The notes under the pieces are model-generated. The model was not told where the DNA came from, ran no database searches, and saw only the letters and a list, made by a program, of their open reading frames with translations. Made by a program: the position numbers and the translations under genes. Positions 9,385-17,116 of a DNA stretch of 64,000 nt are shown here, piece by piece (position 1 is the first letter of the stretch; the number at the start of each line of letters is the position of its first letter). This DNA is from JAUIIK01 sp963709995 (GTDB lineage Bacteria > Chloroflexota > Chloroflexia > Thermomicrobiales > CFX8), in assembly GCA_963709995.1 (NCBI GenBank), contig CAVPYN010000003.1:62001-126000 (forward strand). Reading direction: 5' to 3'.

Positions 9385-11403
9385 TCACGGCAGGACGATG
9401 TGGAGATCGTTGAGGAAGGCGTATCCGCCGTCCTGGGCGTTGAGCAGGGCAGGGGATATTTCGCCGGTGGATGGATCACGCAAACCAACCTGCAAACTAG
9501 CGGTCTGGTCTGGGCTGTCCGGGAAGGGCAGCTGGGCATAGACCAGCAGGTATTCTCCGCCGTCGATCTCCGGATGCTTCCAGGGATGGACCTCAACATT
9601 GGCCGTCGTGATGGCGTCCCTGGCCGGGTTGCCGGTCGGGACGAGCCGGACCTCGACGGTGTATGGGTCGGCATCGCGCGGGACCTCCCAGAGCAGCACG
9701 ACCTCGATCTCCGGCTGCGCTCCAACCCGGGTCGGGGCCGCCCGGGCGTCGAAGCCGGGCAGCGACCAGCCGTTCTCGAAGGGGATCGCCGGCACGGCAT
9801 AAGGCAGCGTCTCCCGGGTTCGCGGACCAACCAGCCAGATCCGGTAGGCTGTCTCCCCGTCCGCGCCGCTCCCGGTCTGGACCAGGTCATCCCTGGAAAG
9901 GTAGACGCGCAGTTGTGGAACTGGCTGGGTCGAGCGCGGCGCGATCAGGTAAGCGTCGTCGTCGACAGCCAGCGAGATCTGGTCGAGGCTTTCGACATCG
10001 TGGCGGGCGCGCTCCGGGGCGAGGTATCGGACGATCCGCCCGGCGTCACCGGCGGCGACGTAGACCGGAATATCGTCGTCCGGGAGTTCGGCAAGGGCGT
10101 CGATGGCGTCGCGGACGTCGCCGCGCATCGCTTCGTAGGTCTCAACGCTCCCCGTCCACTGCCAGAAGTAGGCGTAACTGGACCAGCCAGCGCTGGCGGC
10201 GACGCTCAACACGATGACCATGACAGCCGCCCGTCCGAATCGGCGATCCCGCGAACCCGCAAGCCGCCAGATCGCCCGCATCCCGAGGACCGGCAACGCG
10301 AAAATGACCGGCGTCAGCGATAGATAGAGTGCCGGATCGTTGCCACCGGCCAGCCCGATTGCGAAGACGCCAGCAGCCAGCCAGATCAGTAATGTGCCTT
10401 CAAAGGCGCGGATCGGATGACGTAGCGCCGCGACCAGTCCGGCGAGCGCCCAGAAGACGAGGATTGGATCGAGCAGCGGCCTACCGGGCAGGTTCACCTC
10501 GGGCCGCTCCGAACCATCCCAGCCGAGCCCGAGCAAGCCTGAGGCGACGTCATCGCCGGTGTTGGCCAGATCGTCGGGCAGCCCGGCGGCGAGATCGAGG
10601 CTGCGGCGGAAGTCCTGCGGGTACTCGAGGAAGTAGCCAGCGAGCGGGGTCATCACGATGACCATCGTCAGGATGAGCAGCGCCGGACCGAGGGCATCGG
10701 CATCGGGCCGGGATCGTTGCTGATTGAATGCCAGGAGGCCGCTGGTCAGCAACACAACCGCCGGGACGACGGTATAGCCGGGATCGGTGTAGAAGCCCAG
10801 ACCGAACGCCACCCCGGCGGCGATGTACCAGGGCAAGTCGCGGCGGCGGAGGATCTTCAGCGATGGTTGCCGCATACCCCGGTCCAGACCGATCCAGGCC
10901 AGCCACAGCCCGAGCGACGCGAACATCGCCGCTGATGCCGGAGCGAGCGCCTGTCGGCTGAACATAATCTGCCAGAAGCTGGTCGCGACGAGCAGGCCAC
11001 CGGCGAGTCCCCACCAGGGGCCAAGGGCTCGAACCAGCCAGAGGGCGACGAACACCGCCGCGGCGATCCCGCACAGGGCGGCGGCGAGCCGGGGGGCGAA
11101 CACTCCCCAGCCGCCAATTGCGCCTGTCACCTTCACCAGGTAGGGAAAGAAGGGCAAGATTGCGTCCTGCCCGGTTCCGAAGAAGATCGGCAGATTTCCT
11201 CGTTCAACTCGCTGGGCCATCAGGGCGAGGCTGGCTTCCTCGATCCGGAATCCCGGCGTCCAGCGCGCCAGCCCGGCAAGCCGGGGCATGGCGGCGAACA
11301 GGGTAATCACCAAGGCTACGGTGACAGACTGCCTCGCCGGTGACATCCCGCGGACATACTCTGGAAACGATGAGACGGTGCTCCACCAACGACGTTCTTC
11401 CAT
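9385..11403 (-). CDS. Multi-pass membrane glycosyltransferase, GT39/PMT_2-like
   Basis: About 672 residues from the ATG at 11403; the open frame extends to 11685, but that part looks non-coding and would overlap the LysR start. After a first hydrophobic helix comes an extracytoplasmic loop with an acidic pair (RIEEASLALM), in the place where GT39-type enzymes keep catalytic acidic residues. At least ten further hydrophobic segments follow, for example the one beginning APRLAAALCGIAAAVFVALW. A soluble C-terminal domain of about 220 residues ends the protein. It probably transfers sugar from a lipid-linked donor outside the membrane. No Shine-Dalgarno sequence supports any particular start. Confidence 0.65.
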   Translation of the reverse strand: MEERRWWSTVSSFPEYVRGMSPARQSVTVALVITLFAAMPRLAGLARWTPGFRIEEASLALMAQRVERGNLPIFFGTGQDAILPFFPYLVKVTGAIGGWGVFAPRLAAALCGIAAAVFVALWLVRALGPWWGLAGGLLVATSFWQIMFSRQALAPASAAMFASLGLWLAWIGLDRGMRQPSLKILRRRDLPWYIAAGVAFGLGFYTDPGYTVVPAVVLLTSGLLAFNQQRSRPDADALGPALLILTMVIVMTPLAGYFLEYPQDFRRSLDLAAGLPDDLANTGDDVASGLLGLGWDGSERPEVNLPGRPLLDPILVFWALAGLVAALRHPIRAFEGTLLIWLAAGVFAIGLAGGNDPALYLSLTPVIFALPVLGMRAIWRLAGSRDRRFGRAAVMVIVLSVAASAGWSSYAYFWQWTGSVETYEAMRGDVRDAIDALAELPDDDIPVYVAAGDAGRIVRYLAPERARHDVESLDQISLAVDDDAYLIAPRSTQPVPQLRVYLSRDDLVQTGSGADGETAYRIWLVGPRTRETLPYAVPAIPFENGWSLPGFDARAAPTRVGAQPEIEVVLLWEVPRDADPYTVEVRLVPTGNPARDAITTANVEVHPWKHPEIDGGEYLLVYAQLPFPDSPDQTASLQVGLRDPSTGEISPALLNAQDGGYAFLNDLHIVLP

Positions 11404-11684
11404 GCGGAGAGGATAGTGGATACCGGGACTCCACGGCATCGCGCAAGCGCCGGTGGTGTTCACCTCGCGAGGCGGTTCAAGGGGATAGACGAGACTGGAC
11501 GAGGAAGGGAAGCAGGGCGGGTTGTCGCCGTCGTGCCCCAGATCGCTATCAGTCGAGCCCCGATCTATGTGGATGGGGCCAATTTCGCTGATCGGGGTGT
11601 TGAACCGGTCCAATCTGATGGTACGCTGGCAGGACAGCGCGGCCAATCTCGCTGGCATGGAATTCGCGCCGAGGTGGTGGATCA

Positions 11685-12599
11685 ATGGTCGAACTACGCC
11701 AACTACGCTATTTCGTTGCGGTGGCTGAAGAGTTGCACTTCACCCGTGCCGCCGAGCGGCTCGGCATTACCCAGCCTCCACTCTCCCAACAGATTCAGAG
11801 ACTGGAAGCAGAACTGGGCGTGGCGCTCCTGACACGCGACAATCGCGGCGTGGCGCTGACCGAAGCGGGCAAAGTGTTCCTTGATGGCTCGCGCAGGATC
11901 CTCGCCGAGGAGGAGCGTGCCCTCCACCACGTCGAGCGGGTTGCCCGCGGCGAGGTTGGGTCATTGACCATCGGCACCGTTTCCTCCGCCTGGTATGCGT
12001 TTCTGCCGAGGGTCCTGCGAGCCTTCCGGAGGCACTATCCCGACGTCGAGATCCTCGCCAACTCAATGAGCACGACCGAGCAGGTCGACAGGCTCGTGAC
12101 CGGCTCGCTCGATGTTGCCCTGTTGCGAAATCCGATCGATGAACCCGGGATCGTTTCGGAAGTTGTCATCTCTGACTCGCTCATGGTCGCGATGCCGGAA
12201 GCGCATCGATTCTCCCGCTGCAAGCAAATTGAATTGAGCGCGCTGGCCCAGGAGACGCTGGTGATCCTGCCCCGCCGCTATGGTCCTGGTGGATATGACC
12301 TGATCGTTCAGATGTGTATGGAAGCCGGGTTCAAACCGAGGATATTCCAGGAGACGATCGAGATCAACGCCGTTGTCGGGCTGGTGAACGCCGGGATGGG
12401 GCTGTCGATCGTTCCGGCATCAATCAGCAACCTGCGGATCGAGGGGATTCGCTACGTCCCGCTTGCCGGTGATTATCCATCCTGGGATCTGCTGATGGCC
12501 TGGCGCGAGTGCAACGTGTCGCCGGTGCTCCAGGTGTTTCTCGATGTCGCCCGGCAGACATCTATCAACCTCCGCAAGGAGGGCGCCCACCTTCCATGA
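11685..12599 (+). CDS. LysR-family transcriptional regulator
   Basis: 304 residues. The N-terminal winged helix is canonical (LRQLRYFVAVAEELHFTRAA, then LGITQPPLSQQIQRLEAELG), followed by a linker helix and a periplasmic-binding-like effector domain from about 90 to 295 (GSLTIGTVSSAW, LDVALLRNP, VGLVNAGMGLSIVPASI). LysR proteins usually act as tetramers controlling an adjacent divergent gene. Here the neighbour facing away is the GT39-like gene, with about 280 bases between the chosen starts, so it is a plausible target; no operator is visible that would confirm it. Confidence 0.92.
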   Translation: MVELRQLRYFVAVAEELHFTRAAERLGITQPPLSQQIQRLEAELGVALLTRDNRGVALTEAGKVFLDGSRRILAEEERALHHVERVARGEVGSLTIGTVSSAWYAFLPRVLRAFRRHYPDVEILANSMSTTEQVDRLVTGSLDVALLRNPIDEPGIVSEVVISDSLMVAMPEAHRFSRCKQIELSALAQETLVILPRRYGPGGYDLIVQMCMEAGFKPRIFQETIEINAVVGLVNAGMGLSIVPASISNLRIEGIRYVPLAGDYPSWDLLMAWRECNVSPVLQVFLDVARQTSINLRKEGAHLP

Positions 12600-12744
12600 G
12601 GCGCGCCTCGTGAGCGCCGGACTCCAGGTTCCGTTGCGCCTCGATCGTCTGGCAATGTCAAAACGAGATCCAACCACGTTGTGGGACCGTCGCTTTGGGA
12701 TGGGTTTGAGGAGTTGGCTCGGATCATTTACCGAGATGGCCATT

Positions 12745-12841
12745 GGTAGAGAGCGCCGCTGGCGCGTCTTCGAACCCCATCCTCAATCCACCGAAACAGG
12801 AAGTTATTGGCGCCGAGACGCGCCAGCGGCGCTTCTCTACC
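12745..12841. repeat. Long inverted repeat (25/26-base arms, 46-base spacer)
   Basis: The left arm 12745-12769 (GGTAGAGAGCGCCGCTGGCG and on) is matched by the complement of 12816-12841 with a single extra T in the right arm. The spacer holds no gene. It lies between the end of the LysR gene and the 3' end of mcrC. There is no T tract, so it is not a standard intrinsic terminator; a small non-autonomous element or structured RNA is possible. Confidence 0.8.
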
Positions 12842-12885
12842 TGCATTACTGTATATGCTTCGGTCCTCGCCGTGGTATGTCCGGG

Positions 12886-14130
12886 TTAGGCGAAGGCCAT
12901 ATGGCGGCTTGGTTCCGATCGAGCCGCGTCCCGCAGCGCTCGCACATGATTCGCCACCGCATCGATCTGCCGCAGTATCTCCCCGGGTGCGCCGTCAAGG
13001 TCGAGCGCGACAACTCGCAGTCGTTTTCCGAGATGGCGGATCTCATGCATGGTCCCATCGGCTTCACCCGCCGCGTAGACGAGCAACCCGCCGGGCAGAT
13101 TGGCGGCGATGGTGTAAGCAAGCAACTGGTAGATGTCGGCGTGCTTCACCCCGCGATGATCGACCCGTTTGTACTTGACGTCACCAACGAACTGGCATTC
13201 GCTGCCCTGCCACCAGGAGATGTCCGGCTGGAGGCTGATCTGACGCCGGAGGTCAAGATGCATCGAGTGTTTATGGTTGCCCTGTGGGAACGCGGTCGCC
13301 GATAGACCGAGCGACTCCCTCAATGCGATGACGACGAACTCCTCGAATACACGATTCATGTCGACGAGAAACGAAGTGCTCCTCACCGTGCCGTGCCCGA
13401 CCTCGAACGACGTTGACCGGAGAATCAACTTTGCCAGTTCGACGGCTGATTTGTAGTGGGCGTTGAGCCGTGTCCAGCCGATCTCCGGCAACTGCGACGG
13501 GTGATACTCGATCAGGCTGACATTCGCCAGGGCTGCGTCGTATGCCCGCAACGAGCGCCGCACATCCGCAGAGCGAATCCGTAAACGTCCAAGCCTCGCC
13601 AGAGCCGCCTTGATCACCCGGTTCTCGGTGACATCCTCGGTGAATTCGTCGTAGCGGACCTCGACAGGCGGGAAGATTCCATGGCGATCGCGAAGCTGGT
13701 CGTCGAAGCGGATTCTGCCGCGCACCGTCGCCAGCGAATCTTCGATCGAGATGTAACCCTGGAGCAACCCGCGTCGTAGCGCCCTCCGCGTTTGGGCGAC
13801 GAACCCCGGGATGATTGCTTCCAGCAGGCTGTCGCGCTCGCCGAAGCGGAAATCAAGATCCAGCCAGTGCTTGGGATCGACGCTGTAGGAGATGAGGAAG
13901 AGCAACCGGTCCAGCGGCATCTTCGGCTGGATGTCGATCGCCAGCTCGCCGATCTGGATCGCTCCGACCTGCGAGCCAGGCGTCAAGTCGTAAGTGCCCG
14001 GAGCGGTGAGCGAGGGTGCGATACCGATGCTGTTGGCGTGCGTCCCGAGTTGGACAAGCTCGTCGGCGGACAATTCAACCTCAAGCGCTGTCTGATACTC
14101 ACGCAGACTGAGTTGTCGCATCGTCCACAT
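12886..14130 (-). CDS. mcrC: McrC-like subunit of a 5-methylcytosine-dependent (type IV) restriction system
   Basis: 414 residues. The N-terminal part has the McrC signature region (VGAIQIGELAIDIQPKMPLDRLL) and the middle shows DEFTEDVTENRVIKAAL. The C-terminal nuclease of the PD-(D/E)xK type is visible as FEE near 262-264, D303 (LQPDISWW), D317-V-K319 (GDVKYKR) and Q335 (IYQLLAYT). McrC cleaves DNA after recruitment to an McrB hexamer. The start overlaps the 3' end of mcrB by 32 bases (23 if the second ATG at 14121 is used), which implies translational coupling. All catalytic residues are present. Confidence 0.92.
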   Translation of the reverse strand: MWTMRQLSLREYQTALEVELSADELVQLGTHANSIGIAPSLTAPGTYDLTPGSQVGAIQIGELAIDIQPKMPLDRLLFLISYSVDPKHWLDLDFRFGERDSLLEAIIPGFVAQTRRALRRGLLQGYISIEDSLATVRGRIRFDDQLRDRHGIFPPVEVRYDEFTEDVTENRVIKAALARLGRLRIRSADVRRSLRAYDAALANVSLIEYHPSQLPEIGWTRLNAHYKSAVELAKLILRSTSFEVGHGTVRSTSFLVDMNRVFEEFVVIALRESLGLSATAFPQGNHKHSMHLDLRRQISLQPDISWWQGSECQFVGDVKYKRVDHRGVKHADIYQLLAYTIAANLPGGLLVYAAGEADGTMHEIRHLGKRLRVVALDLDGAPGEILRQIDAVANHVRALRDAARSEPSRHMAFA

Positions 14131-15766
14131 TCTCGTCAGGCTCGATTTTCAGACCACGTAACCCGTCCAGTTGGAACGCATCGAGCCGCTCTTCCTCGCC
14201 GAAGAACTGCTCGGCCAGGTAGGGCATGACCGCGTGTTCCCAGATCCGCTCGACCCATCGTTCGTCGAGATCATTCCTCATGAAGTAGCTTGGCCCGATT
14301 GCGCCATGCTGGTCGCCGAGTTCGGTATTCGCTCTGTCGACAACATCCGCGACCCACAGCATCTCCGGCTGGTGCAGGCTCAGGTAGCGCCGCAACAATC
14401 CCTCAATCGGCGGCCGATCGGGGAAGAAGGGCACGAAGTAGAAGCGCCGGCGCAGGGCGGCATCGATCAACGCAATCGACCGGTCGGCCGTGTTCATCGT
14501 CCCGATGATCCAGAGATTCTCCGGCAGCGAGAAATCATCGCTTGAATACTGCAGCGTGATCTTCTCATCGCGGTATTCCAGCAGGAAGTACAGTTCTCCC
14601 AACACCTTCGCGACGTTTCCCCGGTTGATCTCATCGATGATCAGGACGTGCTTCACTTCGGGCTGCGACTCAGCCGCCTGCGCAATCTCTCGCAACGGCC
14701 CCTCGACCAGTTCGAACCCGACGCCGCTGGCGCCGTTCCGCGGACGGTACCCCTCGATGAAGTCTTCGTAGGCATAGGATGGATGGAACTGGACGATCTT
14801 GACCATCCCATCTTCCTCGCGATCCTCCGGATTGACCGCGAAGAACCCCGCCAGCGCCTTCGCCAGATACGTCTTCCCCGTCCCCGGCGGGCCGTAGAAG
14901 ATGAGCTGTTTCTTATCCGCTAGGAGATGCTGGATTTCTTCGAGGTTGTCTTTGCTGACCAGCAGTTCATTCGCGAGAATTTCGAGGTTCAACGTATTGC
15001 CTGATTCGTCATTATCGTCGTCGCTCGGTTCCGTGTGTTTGGCGGTCGTTCGTCCGAGATACCTTAGAATTCTGTCCTGATCCTCTTCTGGCCATTCATC
15101 TGGTGACCAGGGGCCCCACTTGGTGACTGCCCAGACAATCCCCTGTGCGTCAAGCCGATCCTTGACCTCCATGCCGACACAATCTGCTTTGTCAATGACT
15201 TGGTCGAGGAAGTCCAGGAATTCGAGGTACTTGTCAACAATCGGTGCTTCCCAGTTTGCCTTGAAGTTGGTCAGCTTGTAGGCCTGTTTGAAGGGGTTGG
15301 CGCGATATGGTGGGTAGTTTGGTGGATCCATCACCATGTGAAGGAAAGAAATCAAGGACAGACGTTCTCCGGGACTCTTGAAAGTACTCTGAGGCAGTGC
15401 GTCGTCGAATCGGTGAACGCGAACTGCGACGCTGGAAGTTGGATTCCAGAGATCGCGAAGAGCCTGCACAGCTACCTCAGGATCCTTGGCACACCATTTC
15501 CTGAAATTGTCGGCGACGATGAAGTGCAAGGGATGTGCGCCACCGTTGAGAGATCTCTTGACGTGGTTGAACCAGTCCGGGTCGCCGCTTAGCAGCGCCT
15601 CTTTACCTCGCTGAAGATGCTCCATGAATGTGAACTTGAAATCACGTCCAACAGAGTCAAACTGGGGAGCGTCGTGATGGCGCTTGCCCCAGTGGAGAAA
15701 CTCTCCCCACTCAGGCGAAACATCGGTATCGATGGTGGGATGACGGGTCTCCAGGCTAGCTGTCAT
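14099..15766 (-). CDS. mcrB: McrB-like AAA+ GTPase of the type IV restriction system
   Basis: 555 residues. The AAA+ motor lies at about 260-530: Walker A GPPGTGKT at 292-299, Walker B LIIDEINRGN at about 375-384, and the McrB hallmark GTMNTADRS at 422-430 followed by DAALRRRF. In this subfamily the motor uses GTP and translocates DNA until McrC cuts. The first 250 residues should bind DNA, but I do not recognise the E. coli-type domain; instead there is a conserved-looking block (HVKRSLNGGAHPLHF, PPNYPPYRANPFKQ) that may read a different modification. An acidic linker (about 247-255) separates the parts. No methylase gene is adjacent, consistent with type IV restriction. Confidence 0.9.
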   Translation of the reverse strand: MTASLETRHPTIDTDVSPEWGEFLHWGKRHHDAPQFDSVGRDFKFTFMEHLQRGKEALLSGDPDWFNHVKRSLNGGAHPLHFIVADNFRKWCAKDPEVAVQALRDLWNPTSSVAVRVHRFDDALPQSTFKSPGERLSLISFLHMVMDPPNYPPYRANPFKQAYKLTNFKANWEAPIVDKYLEFLDFLDQVIDKADCVGMEVKDRLDAQGIVWAVTKWGPWSPDEWPEEDQDRILRYLGRTTAKHTEPSDDDNDESGNTLNLEILANELLVSKDNLEEIQHLLADKKQLIFYGPPGTGKTYLAKALAGFFAVNPEDREEDGMVKIVQFHPSYAYEDFIEGYRPRNGASGVGFELVEGPLREIAQAAESQPEVKHVLIIDEINRGNVAKVLGELYFLLEYRDEKITLQYSSDDFSLPENLWIIGTMNTADRSIALIDAALRRRFYFVPFFPDRPPIEGLLRRYLSLHQPEMLWVADVVDRANTELGDQHGAIGPSYFMRNDLDERWVERIWEHAVMPYLAEQFFGEEERLDAFQLDGLRGLKIEPDENVDDATTQSA

Positions 15767-15994
15767 GGATTTGGCCGTTCAGTCGTTGTGCATTCGTCAA
15801 TCAGGAACTGTCAGGACGCTAATCGGTGCGCGCATCCCCATCTTGTGCAATTGGGAGCATCGGATGCCATAGGACCAAGGTGATGGATTGAGTCAAAAGC
15901 CACCGTTTCGATTTTTTCGATTTGAATACTGTAACATCAATTGGCGTGTGGCGCCGCCAGGTGACGAGGTCTATTTCTGAGAAAGGTCACGATT

Positions 15995-16510
15995 GTGACG
16001 AACACTATCGCGCCGATTCATGCAACGCGAGCTGAAACTAAGAAGTTTGAGGTGCTAAGGAAGCAACTCGAACGGATAGCAGCGTGCGGGCGTGACGATG
16101 AAGAAGCTCAATGTGCGCCAGTACTCGTTGATCCTGAAACCGGGACGAAAGTGGAGATCCCACTTTCGCTGCTACAGATCCTTGCCCAGGTCGTGGATGT
16201 GCTGGCCGGCGGCGGCGCGGTTGCGATCATGCCCTATCACGTGAAACTGACGACGCAGGAAGCGGCGAATTACCTGGGCGTCTCCCGACCCTACTTCATA
16301 TCGTTGCTTGATGAGGGCGTGATTCCATACGAGCGCCTGCGCTCACACCGGCGGATCCTGCTCAAAGATGTCGAGGTCTATCAACAGTGTCGCGATGCCG
16401 AGCGGCGAGAACTGCTCGCGGAGATGGCGCGAGAGAGTTTTCGGCTCGGCTTCTACGATCTGCCAGATGATGTAGATGTAAGCGATTTTGAAACTAGCGG
16501 TGGCGAGTAG
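15995..16510 (+). CDS. Antitoxin with excisionase-type helix-turn-helix
   Basis: 171 residues from a GTG at 15995 (AAAGG 8-12 bases upstream). The C-terminal half has a MerR/excisionase-like helix-turn-helix (LTTQEAANYLGVSRPYFISLLDEGVIPYERLRSHRRI). The N-terminal half contains an amphipathic, charged region and an aliphatic segment (ILAQVVDVLAGGGAVAIM). The gene overlaps the downstream PIN-domain gene by 23 bases, the usual order antitoxin then toxin. It probably binds its own promoter and neutralises the toxin. The A/T-rich stretch just upstream (about 15905-15945, with two TTTCGATTT-like repeats) may be the operator-promoter. Confidence 0.8.
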   Translation: MTNTIAPIHATRAETKKFEVLRKQLERIAACGRDDEEAQCAPVLVDPETGTKVEIPLSLLQILAQVVDVLAGGGAVAIMPYHVKLTTQEAANYLGVSRPYFISLLDEGVIPYERLRSHRRILLKDVEVYQQCRDAERRELLAEMARESFRLGFYDLPDDVDVSDFETSGGE

Positions 16511-17084
16511 GTCCGGCGTCGTTCTCGATGCCTGTGTACTTGCTCCAATGCCGCTCGCAGATACACTTCTCAGACTGGCTGAACGCCGGATCTATCAGCC
16601 GTACTGGAGCGAGCGAATTCTCGCTGAAACCGTTGATGCGCTCGTGGACATGGGACGTGAGCGGGAACGTGCGGAGTGGCGCGTTGAGGCCATGCGCCGG
16701 ATATCTCCCGAGGCCATGGTGATGGTTATATCTGAGCCCGAGACACTCTTCGGGCTTCCAGATCCAGATGACGACCATGTATTGCAGGTTGCGGCACTGT
16801 CACCGGCGATGGCGATTCTCACTCACAATCTTCGAGATTTCCCACCGGCGATTTGCGAATCGTTTGGAATAGAAGTTATGAACCCTGATGGGTTCTTGCT
16901 TGAACAGTTCGAAAGATATCCAACGATTGTCTGTGACGTTGTTGTCCAGCAAGCCCTTGATCTCCAAAGTCCTGCGGTGACGGTTGAGCGCTTGCTGGCC
17001 GGATTGCGGCGAGATGCGCCGGTAGTTTCTGATCGGATCGTGCAGGCACTCACTGAACACGGCGACTGGAACGAATCTGACTAA
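16488..17084 (+). CDS. PIN-domain toxin (VapC-like ribonuclease)
   Basis: 198 residues. The first acidic residue is in VVLDACVLAP near residue 14. The second region is ILAETVDAL, and the acidic cluster PDPDDDHVLQVAAL and a fourth site (ILTHNLRDFP) complete a PIN active site that cuts RNA with Mg2+ or Mn2+. The protein is longer than classical VapC (about 130 residues) because of a C-terminal helical extension, which matches PIN proteins paired with excisionase-like antitoxins. The start overlaps the antitoxin gene by 23 bases. All four acidic positions appear intact, so it should be active. Confidence 0.82.
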   Translation: MKLAVASRSGVVLDACVLAPMPLADTLLRLAERRIYQPYWSERILAETVDALVDMGRERERAEWRVEAMRRISPEAMVMVISEPETLFGLPDPDDDHVLQVAALSPAMAILTHNLRDFPPAICESFGIEVMNPDGFLLEQFERYPTIVCDVVVQQALDLQSPAVTVERLLAGLRRDAPVVSDRIVQALTEHGDWNESD

Positions 17085-17116
17085 CATCGAAGGTTTGGTC
17101 TCGCTATAGTTACCCT

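Noticed and set aside
12745..12790. Possible tRNA gene (GGTAGAG and TTCGAACCCC words)
   Set aside because: The words are only about 24 bases apart, no anticodon arm fits between them and no acceptor stem pairs; the sequence is better explained as part of the long inverted repeat.
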